From the NCBI RefSeq assembly GCF_001632745.1, contig NZ_LQRT01000003.1, positions 239,587-303,586 on the forward strand: 64,000 nt of DNA, read 5' to 3'. Numbering within the stretch: position 1 is the stretch's first letter; the number at the start of each line of letters is the position of its first letter. Position numbers and translations under genes: made by a program. Positions 57,115-64,000 of the stretch are shown in pieces. The DNA is from Aquimarina aggregata (GTDB lineage: Bacteria > Bacteroidota > Bacteroidia > Flavobacteriales > Flavobacteriaceae). The notes beneath the pieces are model-generated. The model worked only from the letters and a program-made list of their open reading frames with translations, was not told where the DNA came from and made no database searches.

Positions 57115-59493
57115 TTGAAAAAACATATAGTATCTAGTTTAGTTTTAGCATTTCTACTACCCTTATCTCTAATAAGTCAAGAAAAATTCACACTAAGTGG
57201 TACAATCTCAGAAAGTTCAAGTAATGAAACACTTATTGGTGTAAATGTTATTTTTCCTGAAGTGGGTAAAGGTGTAGTAACAAATGAATATGGCTTTTAT
57301 TCAATTACTTTACCGCAAGGAAATTATAAGTTACAAGTAAGCTACCTTGGTTTTAAAGATATTGTTCAACAAATTAACCTTAATGAAGACAAAAAGATAA
57401 ATTTTCAACTTAATGAGTCTTCAGAAATGCTTGATGAAGTAATTATCACTGAAAAAGCAGAAAAAATAAATATTAAGAAACCTCAAATGAGTCTTAATAA
57501 ACTTTCTGCCAGCACTATAAAACAAATCCCAGTAGTTTTAGGAGAAGCAGACGTGATCAAATCGATTATCCTTTTACCTGGAGTAACTAGTGGCGGTGAG
57601 GGTGCTTCTGGTTTTAATGTGCGAGGTGGAGCTGCCGACCAAAACTTAATTTTGTTAGACGAAGCCACAATTTTTAACTCCTCTCACCTGTTTGGTTTCT
57701 TCTCAGTTTTCAATCCAGATGCCATCAAAGATATTAAACTCTACAAAGGAGGTATTCCCGCAAAATATGGAGGACGTGTTTCATCTGTCCTTGATATCTA
57801 TCAGAAAGAAGGAAATAGTAAAAATTATAAGTTAAGTGGTGGACTCGGAGCCGTATCAAGTAGATTATTAGCCGAAGGTCCCATCGTAAAAGACAAAGGC
57901 GCATTTCTAATAGGAGGACGAGCATCTTATGCCCATCTATTCTTACCGTTATTTGACAATGATAATATAGCCTACTTTTATGACTTAAATACAAAACTTA
58001 ATTACAAGTTAAACGACAATAACAATATTTATCTTTCAGGTTATTTTGGTAGAGATGTGTTTAGAATAGACGAGAGTTTTGAAAATATTTATGGTAACAC
58101 AGTGCTTAACTTGAGATGGAATCATTTATTTTCAGATAAGTTATTCTCAAATCTTTCATTAATATATTCGGATTATTTTTATGGTTTAGAACTTGATTTT
58201 GTTGGTTTCAAATGGAATTCAGGGATTCGTAATTTTAACTTAAAATATGATTTGAAACATTATCTCAGCGATAATTTTCAACTTAATTACGGAATCAATA
58301 ATATATATTTTAGATTTAACCCTGGTGAAATAAAACCAAACAGTCCTGAATCGGGTATTCTAAGAGAAAAATTAATCGATAAATATGCTAACGAATTTGG
58401 TGCTTATATTGATGCTGAACATAAAGTATCAAATAATCTGACTTTACAATATGGAGTGCGTCTAAGTAACTTTATACGACTGGGACAAGATGAGCTTAAT
58501 ATATATCAAAACGACAATCCTTTACTATTCAATTCAGAATTACAAATTTATGAATCAGCAGAACCAGTAGGTACAGAAAGCATTAGTAGAAGTAAGCAAA
58601 TAGAAACTTTTACCAATTTTGAACCTAGAGTATCTCTTGCTTATGCTTTTAATGACAATACATCTATCAAGGCTAGCTACAATAGAATGGCTCAATATCT
58701 ACATTTACTATCCAATACTAGTTCTCCTACTCCACTAGATGTTTGGACTCCCAGTGGTCGATATATAAAACCACAATTACTTAATCAATACGCTATCGGC
58801 TATTTTAAAAATATAAAGGATAATGAATACTCTATAGAAACAGAAATTTTTTATAAAGACATTAAAAACAGAATTGATTATATCGATGGTGCAGATCTTA
58901 TCGCTAATAATGCTATTGAACAAGACATTCTTAATGGTGAAGCACGAGCTTATGGACTTGAATTGTTGCTAAGAAAAAACGAAGGGAAATTTAAAGGATG
59001 GTTTGCGTATACCTTGTCTAAATCTGAACAAAGAACACCCGGAAGAACGCCTATTGAAACTGGTATTAATAATGGAGAATGGTATAACACTCCCTATGAC
59101 AAGACGCACGACATATCATTTAATGGGAGTTATGAACTAAATAAAAAATGGAAGTTTGGGACCAATTTTGTATTCCAAACAGGGCAACCAACAAACTATC
59201 CATCAGGTCAATTTGAGTTTCAAGGGTTAGTCATTCCCATTTATGATGGTCCACGTAATGACCAACGTTTACCTTCATACCATCGAATAGATATCTCAGC
59301 TACATTAACACCAAGAAAAAACAAATCACGAAAGTGGCAAGGAGAATGGGTGTTTAGTGTTTATAACTTATATAATCGTAAAAATGCTGCCTCAATAACA
59401 TTTGGTCGAAATACAGATACAGGTGTAAATGAAGCTACCAGAACAGCCATTTTTGGTATTGTTCCTGCAGTTACTTATAATTTTAAATTTTAA
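57115..59493 (+). CDS. TonB-dependent outer-membrane receptor
   Basis: A 792-residue energy-dependent outer-membrane transporter. Signal MKKHIVSSLVLAFLLPLSLI. Residues about 25-110 are a carboxypeptidase-regulatory-like domain (GVNVIFPEVGKGVVTNEYGF). A plug domain follows (VVLGEADVIKSIILLPGVTS, GFNVRGGAADQNLILLDEA), then a long beta-barrel ending VPAVTYNFKF with terminal Phe. The start is TTG at 57115. The DUF4249 gene starts 4 nt after the stop. Ligand unknown; this DUF4249 pairing differs from SusCD polysaccharide systems. Confidence 0.92.
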   Translation: MKKHIVSSLVLAFLLPLSLISQEKFTLSGTISESSSNETLIGVNVIFPEVGKGVVTNEYGFYSITLPQGNYKLQVSYLGFKDIVQQINLNEDKKINFQLNESSEMLDEVIITEKAEKINIKKPQMSLNKLSASTIKQIPVVLGEADVIKSIILLPGVTSGGEGASGFNVRGGAADQNLILLDEATIFNSSHLFGFFSVFNPDAIKDIKLYKGGIPAKYGGRVSSVLDIYQKEGNSKNYKLSGGLGAVSSRLLAEGPIVKDKGAFLIGGRASYAHLFLPLFDNDNIAYFYDLNTKLNYKLNDNNNIYLSGYFGRDVFRIDESFENIYGNTVLNLRWNHLFSDKLFSNLSLIYSDYFYGLELDFVGFKWNSGIRNFNLKYDLKHYLSDNFQLNYGINNIYFRFNPGEIKPNSPESGILREKLIDKYANEFGAYIDAEHKVSNNLTLQYGVRLSNFIRLGQDELNIYQNDNPLLFNSELQIYESAEPVGTESISRSKQIETFTNFEPRVSLAYAFNDNTSIKASYNRMAQYLHLLSNTSSPTPLDVWTPSGRYIKPQLLNQYAIGYFKNIKDNEYSIETEIFYKDIKNRIDYIDGADLIANNAIEQDILNGEARAYGLELLLRKNEGKFKGWFAYTLSKSEQRTPGRTPIETGINNGEWYNTPYDKTHDISFNGSYELNKKWKFGTNFVFQTGQPTNYPSGQFEFQGLVIPIYDGPRNDQRLPSYHRIDISATLTPRKNKSRKWQGEWVFSVYNLYNRKNAASITFGRNTDTGVNEATRTAIFGIVPAVTYNFKF

Positions 59494-59497
59494 ATTA

Positions 59498-60316
59498 ATG
59501 AAACAGCTATTCTATATATTCATACTACTATTAGGATTCACAAGTTGTGAAGATGTTATTGATGTTGACGTACCCAATGGAGAGCCTAGACTTGTTGTAG
59601 ATGCATCTTTTGAAGTCTACCTTAATGAAGTGCCTGTAACTGTTAAAAACAGTATTCAACTATCATTATCTGCTCCTTTCTTTGGTAATACTATCCCAAA
59701 AGTAAATGATGCAACTGTATTTATTACGGATCTTAGTGATGGAACAATTATAAACTATACCGAAACCAACGGAACTGGATTTTATATCCCAAGCAGTACT
59801 TTTTTACCAGAGTTCAATGTAGATTATGAACTTACTATAATTTATAATTCTGAAACTTACAAAGCAACAACCCAAATGTTTGCTTCAGTTCCTATAGATA
59901 ATATCGAACAAGGAGATGGTACTCTTTTTGAGGGAGATGAAACCGAAATAATAGTTAGTTTTACAGATGATGGAGCCAGAGATGACTTTTATCTTTTCAA
60001 TTTTGACTTTGACCTACTTGAAGTAAGTGAAGATCGTTTTTATCAAGGAGAATCTTTCAATTTTTCGTATTTCTATGAGGACGTGACAGCTGGGCAAAAC
60101 ATTACAATCAAGATTCTAGGTATCGATAAGCGATTTTTTAATTACGCAGGTTTATTAATAGATCAAAGTGATCCTGATGGTGGGGGACCATTTGCAACTC
60201 CTCCTGCTCTGTTAAGAGGAAATGTAATCAATACAACAAACTCCGACAATTATGCTTTAGGATATTTTAATCTCTCAGAAGCAAATCAATTAGACTTTAC
60301 TATTCAGGAAAAATAG
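59498..60316 (+). CDS. DUF4249 family lipoprotein
   Basis: A 272-residue predicted outer-membrane lipoprotein: leader MKQLFYIFILLLGFTSC with lipidated Cys17, then EDVIDVDVPNGEPRLVVDAS, the usual DUF4249 opening, and beta-rich segments (VFITDLSDGTIINYTE, ATTQMFASVPIDNI). DUF4249 proteins regularly follow TonB receptors in Bacteroidota and probably act as their surface partners. The ATG at 59498 is 4 nt after the receptor stop; the open frame upstream lies within the receptor gene. Confidence 0.85.
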   Translation: MKQLFYIFILLLGFTSCEDVIDVDVPNGEPRLVVDASFEVYLNEVPVTVKNSIQLSLSAPFFGNTIPKVNDATVFITDLSDGTIINYTETNGTGFYIPSSTFLPEFNVDYELTIIYNSETYKATTQMFASVPIDNIEQGDGTLFEGDETEIIVSFTDDGARDDFYLFNFDFDLLEVSEDRFYQGESFNFSYFYEDVTAGQNITIKILGIDKRFFNYAGLLIDQSDPDGGGPFATPPALLRGNVINTTNSDNYALGYFNLSEANQLDFTIQEK

Positions 60317-60377
60317 TTCTTTTTTAATCATGAGGAATATATAACCATCTCACACTAAAAATGAGTATTTTTGACAC

Positions 60378-61193
60378 ATGTCATTTATAAAAACTACAGA
60401 ACAATCCTCAAAATATAATCATCTAGAAAAGATGAGCATAACTGAGATTCTAACTAACATTAATACCGAGGATAAAACTGTTCCAAATGCTATTGAAAAA
60501 GCCATTCCCCAAATTGAAGCACTAATTTCTCAAATTGTAAAAAATCTTCAACAAGGGGGTAGACTCTTTTATATTGGCGCTGGTACTAGTGGTCGATTAG
60601 GAATAGTCGACGCAAGTGAATGCCCTCCTACTTTTGGAGTTCCTCATGATTTGGTAATAGGATTAATTGCTGGAGGAGATAGTGCTATTAGAAAAGCCGT
60701 AGAGTTTGCTGAGGATAGTACAAATCAAGGGTGGAGTGATTTAAAAGAGTATAATATTTCTGAAAAAGATATAGTAGTAGGTATAGCTGCATCTGGAACT
60801 ACTCCATATGTTATTAGCGCATTAGAGCATTGCAATTCTAATAATATTCCTACAGGATGCATAACATGTAACGCGGGTAGCCCTTTAGCTCTTACCGCTA
60901 AACTTCCGATCGTAGTTACTGTTGGACCTGAATTTGTAACTGGAAGTTCACGTATGAAAGCTGGTACAGCTCAAAAACTAGTCCTAAACATGATTTCTAC
61001 CACGGCCATGATTCAATTAGGAAAAGTTAAAGGGAATAAAATGGTAGATATGCAGCTAAGCAATAATAAACTTGTAGAAAGAGGAACCAAAATGATTATG
61101 GAAGAGCTAAATATTGCAGAAGAAGTAGCAGCTAATCTATTAGAGAAATATGGTAATGTCAGAAATGCAATAGAAAATCATGAAAGAACCTGA
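60378..61193 (+). CDS. murQ: N-acetylmuramic acid 6-phosphate etherase
   Basis: Cleaves the lactyl ether of MurNAc-6-P to give GlcNAc-6-P during cell-wall recycling. The 271-residue SIS-fold protein shows EQSSKYNHLEKMS, the signature YIGAGTSGRLGIVDASECPP, FGVPHDLVIGLIAGGD and GIAASGTTPYVISAL, then VTGSSRMKAGTAQKLVLNM. No other recycling gene (nagZ, murK, ampG) is visible here. It overlaps the DUF6095 gene by 14 nt. Confidence 0.95.
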   Translation: MSFIKTTEQSSKYNHLEKMSITEILTNINTEDKTVPNAIEKAIPQIEALISQIVKNLQQGGRLFYIGAGTSGRLGIVDASECPPTFGVPHDLVIGLIAGGDSAIRKAVEFAEDSTNQGWSDLKEYNISEKDIVVGIAASGTTPYVISALEHCNSNNIPTGCITCNAGSPLALTAKLPIVVTVGPEFVTGSSRMKAGTAQKLVLNMISTTAMIQLGKVKGNKMVDMQLSNNKLVERGTKMIMEELNIAEEVAANLLEKYGNVRNAIENHERT

Positions 61194-61422
61194 AACTAAA
61201 CGTACCGATAAAGAACTTTTAGGCAAAGGTATACAGCGTATGGCGATCGCTCTTATATTTATGTTTATTAGTCCTGTGATAATATACTCTTCATTCAAAA
61301 ACCAGGAGCACCCATTATACGTTCCTATTTTAATACTAGGATTAATAAGTGCAGCATTTGCAATATTTATGGCATTTAAAGGATTAAAAACTATTATGGA
61401 TTCTATGTTCGGAAAAAAATAA
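61180..61422 (+). CDS. DUF6095-like small membrane protein
   Basis: An 80-residue protein with two membrane helices (MAIALIFMFISPVIIYSSF and VPILILGLISAAFAIFMAF) between short charged ends. Its ATG lies 14 nt inside murQ, so translation is coupled. The protein matches what is commonly called DUF6095 in flavobacteria; function unknown. A hairpin terminator follows directly. Confidence 0.7.
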   Translation: MKEPETKRTDKELLGKGIQRMAIALIFMFISPVIIYSSFKNQEHPLYVPILILGLISAAFAIFMAFKGLKTIMDSMFGKK

Positions 61423-61446
61423 TCCCGTATAAAAATTCATACGGGA
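61422..61446. terminator. Hairpin terminator after murQ-DUF6095, possibly bidirectional
   Basis: A 9-bp stem ATCCCGTAT/ATACGGGAT begins at the stop of the DUF6095 gene. The T-tract is poor on the plus strand (ATATATAG), but on the minus strand the hairpin is followed by ATTTTTTTCC, so it could also end the DinB transcript. Confidence 0.55.
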
Positions 61447-61590
61447 TATATAGTTATTTCTATAAACAAGAATTAAAGTTTTCCATGAGTATCCATGTGA
61501 CCGCCATAACCCCCTCCACTATTCATATGATTTAGTAATCTCAAATTATGAGATTATCAAAAAAAATACAAGGACAACTTAAAAGATATA

Positions 61591-62100
61591 TTATATACCT
61601 TCCCTTTTATTCACGGGAGTCGTTGGATTATAACCAAAACCAGGGATTTTGATATCTATCCCCAAATTATCTAAAATATAACCAATTGTTGCATAATGAT
61701 GTACAGCATGGCTATTAGCATGTGATAGGATACTCTCTATAGTATAATTCACAGTTATTTTTCCCTGCCCCATATTATCGGTAACATGAATCAGATAATC
61801 TGTATTTACATTTATATAAGATACTAATGTTTCTTGAAGATTATATATATGCTGTATTGCAGCAGACTTGTCGGTAGATAAAATTTCATCCCGCTTTCTA
61901 GCTGTCAAATCAATGTTATTAGAATCCAAACCATTAATTATACAATCAAAAAAATCCAAAGTATGACGTATGTGTGAACCTATACTAGAATAGTATGGCC
62001 CCACAGAAACGTCTTTGTAAGTATCTGAATCTATTGCGTCTAATAGGGCAATAGCATTATTAAGATTGTGATTTATCGAAGATATTATACGTTTTTTCAT
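61591..62100 (-). CDS. DinB-like protein
   Basis: A 169-residue four-helix protein of the DinB/YfiT type. Putative metal-binding histidines are in GPYYSSIGSHIRHTLDFFD, in SHANSHAVHHYATIGYIL near residue 131-148, and in the HH pair of the latter. DinB-like enzymes use divalent metals and often act as thiol transferases, but the substrate is unknown. I use the ATG at 62100; 62124 would add eight residues. It stands alone. Confidence 0.75.
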   Translation of the reverse strand: MKKRIISSINHNLNNAIALLDAIDSDTYKDVSVGPYYSSIGSHIRHTLDFFDCIINGLDSNNIDLTARKRDEILSTDKSAAIQHIYNLQETLVSYINVNTDYLIHVTDNMGQGKITVNYTIESILSHANSHAVHHYATIGYILDNLGIDIKIPGFGYNPTTPVNKREGI

Positions 62101-62356
62101 AGAGAATTTAGACGTAAGATACATAATTAACTAACAAAGGTATCTATCAAAGTTCAAATTTAATTTTTAATAAGCTATTACTAAAATATTAATTCAAAAA
62201 TAACGTTTTGATAATTCATAACAACATAATAATTCCTAATTCTTACAAGCCATTAAGGAATTTATCATTAAAACTAAGGTTAACCCGTAAAAATCAAGAT
62301 AAAATGCGCATTTTATCGATTAATGACATTTTTTCTAGGTTGTACTCAAAAAATAT

Positions 62357-62370
62357 TGTACTATTGTACA
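62357..62370. promoter_or_regulatory. Small inverted repeat upstream of the coiled-coil protein gene
   Basis: TGTAC-TATT-GTACA is a perfect 5-bp inverted repeat with a 4-nt spacer, 24 bp before the ATG at 62394. It overlaps a TACTATTG sequence that resembles a -7 element with a TTG 16 nt upstream. It could be an operator, or chance. Confidence 0.25.
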
Positions 62371-62393
62371 GTGATTTAAAAAGCCCCTTTAGA

Positions 62394-63215
62394 ATGAAAA
62401 AGATTGCACTAATTGTATTTCTATCTTGTCTTATTCCTCAAATCAATGCTCAAAACATCTATGATGATGCCTTGACTGCTGCCAGTTACGCATATGCTCA
62501 TAGTAAAAAAGCGCATGGTTCAAACAACGTTTATCATACTCAGGAATATGCCGATAAAGCCATAGAAGCTTTTCAAAAAGTAGAAGGCTTAGCTGAACAA
62601 TGTAATTGTAAAAAAGCTAACGAAACAGCTTATGCTGCCAGAGTAGATATGGAAAGTTCTTTACAAGAAGACACCTATGAGCGTAGTCGCTTTTTTGCTA
62701 AAAGAGCAAAAGAATTAGGTTCTAAATTATTAGAGCAACTAACTTCATGTCAAGCTAGCACAGGTTCTTATGCCCAAGTTGATGAAGAAGAATATACAGA
62801 AGAGGCAAATGATATAGCAGATGCTAGTGAAGAAGTATCTCTTAAACAAAAAGAATTAGAGTTAAAGAAAAGACAACTAGAATTAGAACAAAAGCAACTA
62901 GAACAGGAAATAGCTGCTCAAAGTAAGCAAAAAGCAGAATTTGAGGCAAAACGTGCTGCAGAATTGAAAGAACAAACTTTGATAAAATCAAAAGCCGAAA
63001 TTGCTTTACAGAAATTAGAGAATGCGCTTCAAGAATTGAGTGTTGTATTAAATCAAGAAGCACCTTTTGAATCACAAGCTGATTATTCTCGCAGTGAAAG
63101 TGAATTAAAAAATGAATCACTTGATGACACAAAGAATTTCTATGTAAACAGAGTTAAAGAACTTACCCAAACGGCTATGCAACAATTTGCTAGCTCTAAT
63201 ATGGTAGACAATTAA
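62394..63215 (+). CDS. Exported coiled-coil protein of unknown function
   Basis: A 273-residue protein from the ATG at 62394 with signal MKKIALIVFLSCLIPQINAQ. An N-terminal helical region resembles tandem short helices (ALTAASYAYAHSKKAHGSNN), with Cys residues in EQCNCKKANE. A long coiled coil at about 140-210 is rich in K, E, Q and L (LKQKELELKKRQLELEQKQL). The open frame upstream to 62208 has no signal-like start. No family recognised. A terminator follows. Confidence 0.6.
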   Translation: MKKIALIVFLSCLIPQINAQNIYDDALTAASYAYAHSKKAHGSNNVYHTQEYADKAIEAFQKVEGLAEQCNCKKANETAYAARVDMESSLQEDTYERSRFFAKRAKELGSKLLEQLTSCQASTGSYAQVDEEEYTEEANDIADASEEVSLKQKELELKKRQLELEQKQLEQEIAAQSKQKAEFEAKRAAELKEQTLIKSKAEIALQKLENALQELSVVLNQEAPFESQADYSRSESELKNESLDDTKNFYVNRVKELTQTAMQQFASSNMVDN

Positions 63216-63259
63216 TAAAAATCGAATTTTATTTTGTAGCCCCAAAATAAAATTTTTAG

Positions 63260-63297
63260 AACGGTATCTTTACTTATGAAGGTACCGTTTTTTTGAT
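63260..63297 (+). terminator. Rho-independent terminator after the coiled-coil protein gene
   Basis: A stem pairing AACGGTA with TACCGTT, extendable with TCTT/AAGG-like pairs, is followed by seven T. It lies between the coiled-coil gene and the convergent redoxin gene. Confidence 0.75.
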
Positions 63298-63298
63298 T

Positions 63299-63805
63299 TC
63301 ATTCTTTCTCTAATACTTCTTCTATTTCTCTAAAAGAGAGTTTTCCTAATAACTTTCCATCAGGTGCTATTAAAAACTTTGCAGGTATTTCTGTAACTCC
63401 ATAAGTTCTTGCAATGGAAGACATCATCACAAAGCGATTTTGATCAACTATCTGATGCTTCCATAAAAAACCAAATTTCTTAATAGCTTTATCCCATGAT
63501 TTAGCATCTTTCTCAAGAGCTACACTTACAATTGTAAGGCGATCAGCATATTTCTGATCAAGAGCAACTAACTTTGGATAATCTCTAAGACAAGGCCCAC
63601 ACCATGAACCACCCAAATCTAAAAGCACATAACCGCCTTGTAACGAAGATAACTTAAATGAACTACCATCTATGAGAGTAGTTTCGAAATCCGGTGCCAA
63701 ATCTCCTTGAGTTATGCTAAAGTGTTTAAAGCGAATATAGCATACCGCCACAACAATAATTACGATAAACAAAAAGTACTTTATTATTTTTCTTATATAG
63801 GACAT
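63299..63805 (-). CDS. TlpA-like thioredoxin-fold protein, membrane-anchored
   Basis: A 168-residue protein with an N-terminal membrane anchor (IIKYFLFIVIIVVAVCYI) and a redoxin domain. The active site is C-G-P-C in LGGSWCGPCLRDYPK, with VTEIPAKFLIAPDG as the cis-Pro segment. It would face the periplasm as a thiol-disulfide oxidoreductase. It is the third TlpA-type protein in the window, with no cytochrome-maturation gene beside it. Confidence 0.88.
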   Translation of the reverse strand: MSYIRKIIKYFLFIVIIVVAVCYIRFKHFSITQGDLAPDFETTLIDGSSFKLSSLQGGYVLLDLGGSWCGPCLRDYPKLVALDQKYADRLTIVSVALEKDAKSWDKAIKKFGFLWKHQIVDQNRFVMMSSIARTYGVTEIPAKFLIAPDGKLLGKLSFREIEEVLEKE

Positions 63806-63941
63806 AAAACCGGTTTATTATCCAAAAATACTAATTCTCATCATACTTAGAGGTATGCTATAGTATGTACAATAATTTACCTAAGTAGTATATTGTTTCT
63901 ATTTTGATTTGTTATTAGTTGGATAAAATTTAGGCATAAAA

Positions 63942-63970
63942 AAACCCTTCATTATTTTAATGAAGGGTTT
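63942..63970 (-). terminator. Terminator of the rRNA operon
   Basis: On the minus strand, directly after the 5S rRNA 3' end, a 13-bp stem AAACCCTTCATTA/TAATGAAGGGTTT is followed by a T-run. It is placed as expected for the end of an rRNA operon. Confidence 0.85.
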
Positions 63971-63973
63971 CAA

Positions 63974-64000
63974 AGAAGGCGGCGACCTACTCTTCCACGA
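63974..64000 (-). rRNA. rrf: 5S ribosomal RNA, 3' end only
   Basis: Read on the minus strand the last bases are TCGTGGAAGAGTAGGTCGCC followed by GCCTTC, the 3' strand of the 5S rRNA in Flavobacteriaceae. Only about 27 nt lie in the window; the rest of the 5S and the rRNA operon continue beyond the right edge. A terminator follows. Confidence 0.85.

Noticed and set aside
62208..62393. N-terminal extension of the coiled-coil protein
   Set aside because: The ATG at 62394 starts a clear signal peptide; the 62 upstream codons have no protein-like features and contain the promoter-like region.

Overview
The window is a 64 kb chromosomal segment of a low-GC (by eye about one third G+C) Bacteroidota, most likely a marine member of the Flavobacteriaceae; an Aquimarina-like genus is a guess. 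Support comes from several directions. Gene neighbourhoods are typical of the group (bamD-rpoZ-coaBC-DUF4835-recN, coaE-ybbR-GT2, trmD-rplS). It carries a TonB receptor with a carboxypeptidase-like N-terminal domain next to a DUF4249 lipoprotein. Several promoters fit the Bacteroidota pattern TTG-N18..20-TAnnTTTG. Shine-Dalgarno sequences are scarce, and about ten genes start with TTG. I see no insertion sequence, prophage, CRISPR array or complete RNA gene. The window opens inside smpB and closes inside a 5S rRNA on the minus strand, so an rRNA operon lies just beyond the right edge.

Layout. 0-12.5 kb: smpB end, pcm, a thioredoxin-fold lipoprotein-like gene, then a mostly plus-strand run (Gfo/Idh/MocA oxidoreductase, 3-hydroxyacyl-CoA dehydrogenase, DUF4369/TlpA lipoprotein, DUF1015, YggS-type PLP protein, a DnaQ exonuclease fused to GIY-YIG, a DUF3857 protein, a voltage-gated-type K+ channel with a zinc ribbon, miaA). 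12.5-34 kb: minus-strand genes for a two-component system, coaE-ybbR-glycosyltransferase, fabI, the bamD-rpoZ-coaBC-DUF4835-recN operon, a Kir-type K+ channel, dapA-DUF6913, a tandem array of five YhhN/TMEM86-like membrane proteins, ligA, a LOG-family hydrolase, prmC and a GNAT acetyltransferase. 34-41 kb: a plus-strand run with LEA-type lipoprotein, ribD, HAD, EamA, YigZ, then dnaA, a low-molecular-weight phosphatase and an RsmI-like methyltransferase. 41-44.4 kb: minus-strand cell-wall genes (lysozyme-like protein, dapF-GNAT-mltG).

44.5-64 kb: htrA, a long-form GAPDH, a coiled-coil membrane protein followed by trmD and rplS, a ~950 bp gene-poor gap containing an orphan terminator, monomeric isocitrate dehydrogenase, and an envelope/ECF-sigma cluster (sigma factor, candidate anti-sigma, adhesin-like DUF4097 protein, two beta-barrel proteins, a 56-codon ORF, TonB receptor, DUF4249 lipoprotein). 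After these come murQ-DUF6095, DinB, a coiled-coil exported protein and a third TlpA-like redoxin.

Most of the window is housekeeping. The least ordinary element is the five-gene YhhN-like array behind ligA (26.2-29.9 kb): the copies have diverged, two lack family-typical aspartates, and four of five end in an acidic or polar aromatic tail closed by Phe. Other points worth attention are the orphan terminator at 50.46 kb, a coding-like in-frame extension beyond the amber stop of pcm, the UvrC-type four-cysteine motif in the DnaQ/GIY-YIG fusion, and a Cys-to-Ser change at the expected CoaC active site. All functional statements rest on reading motifs by eye; no database search was possible.
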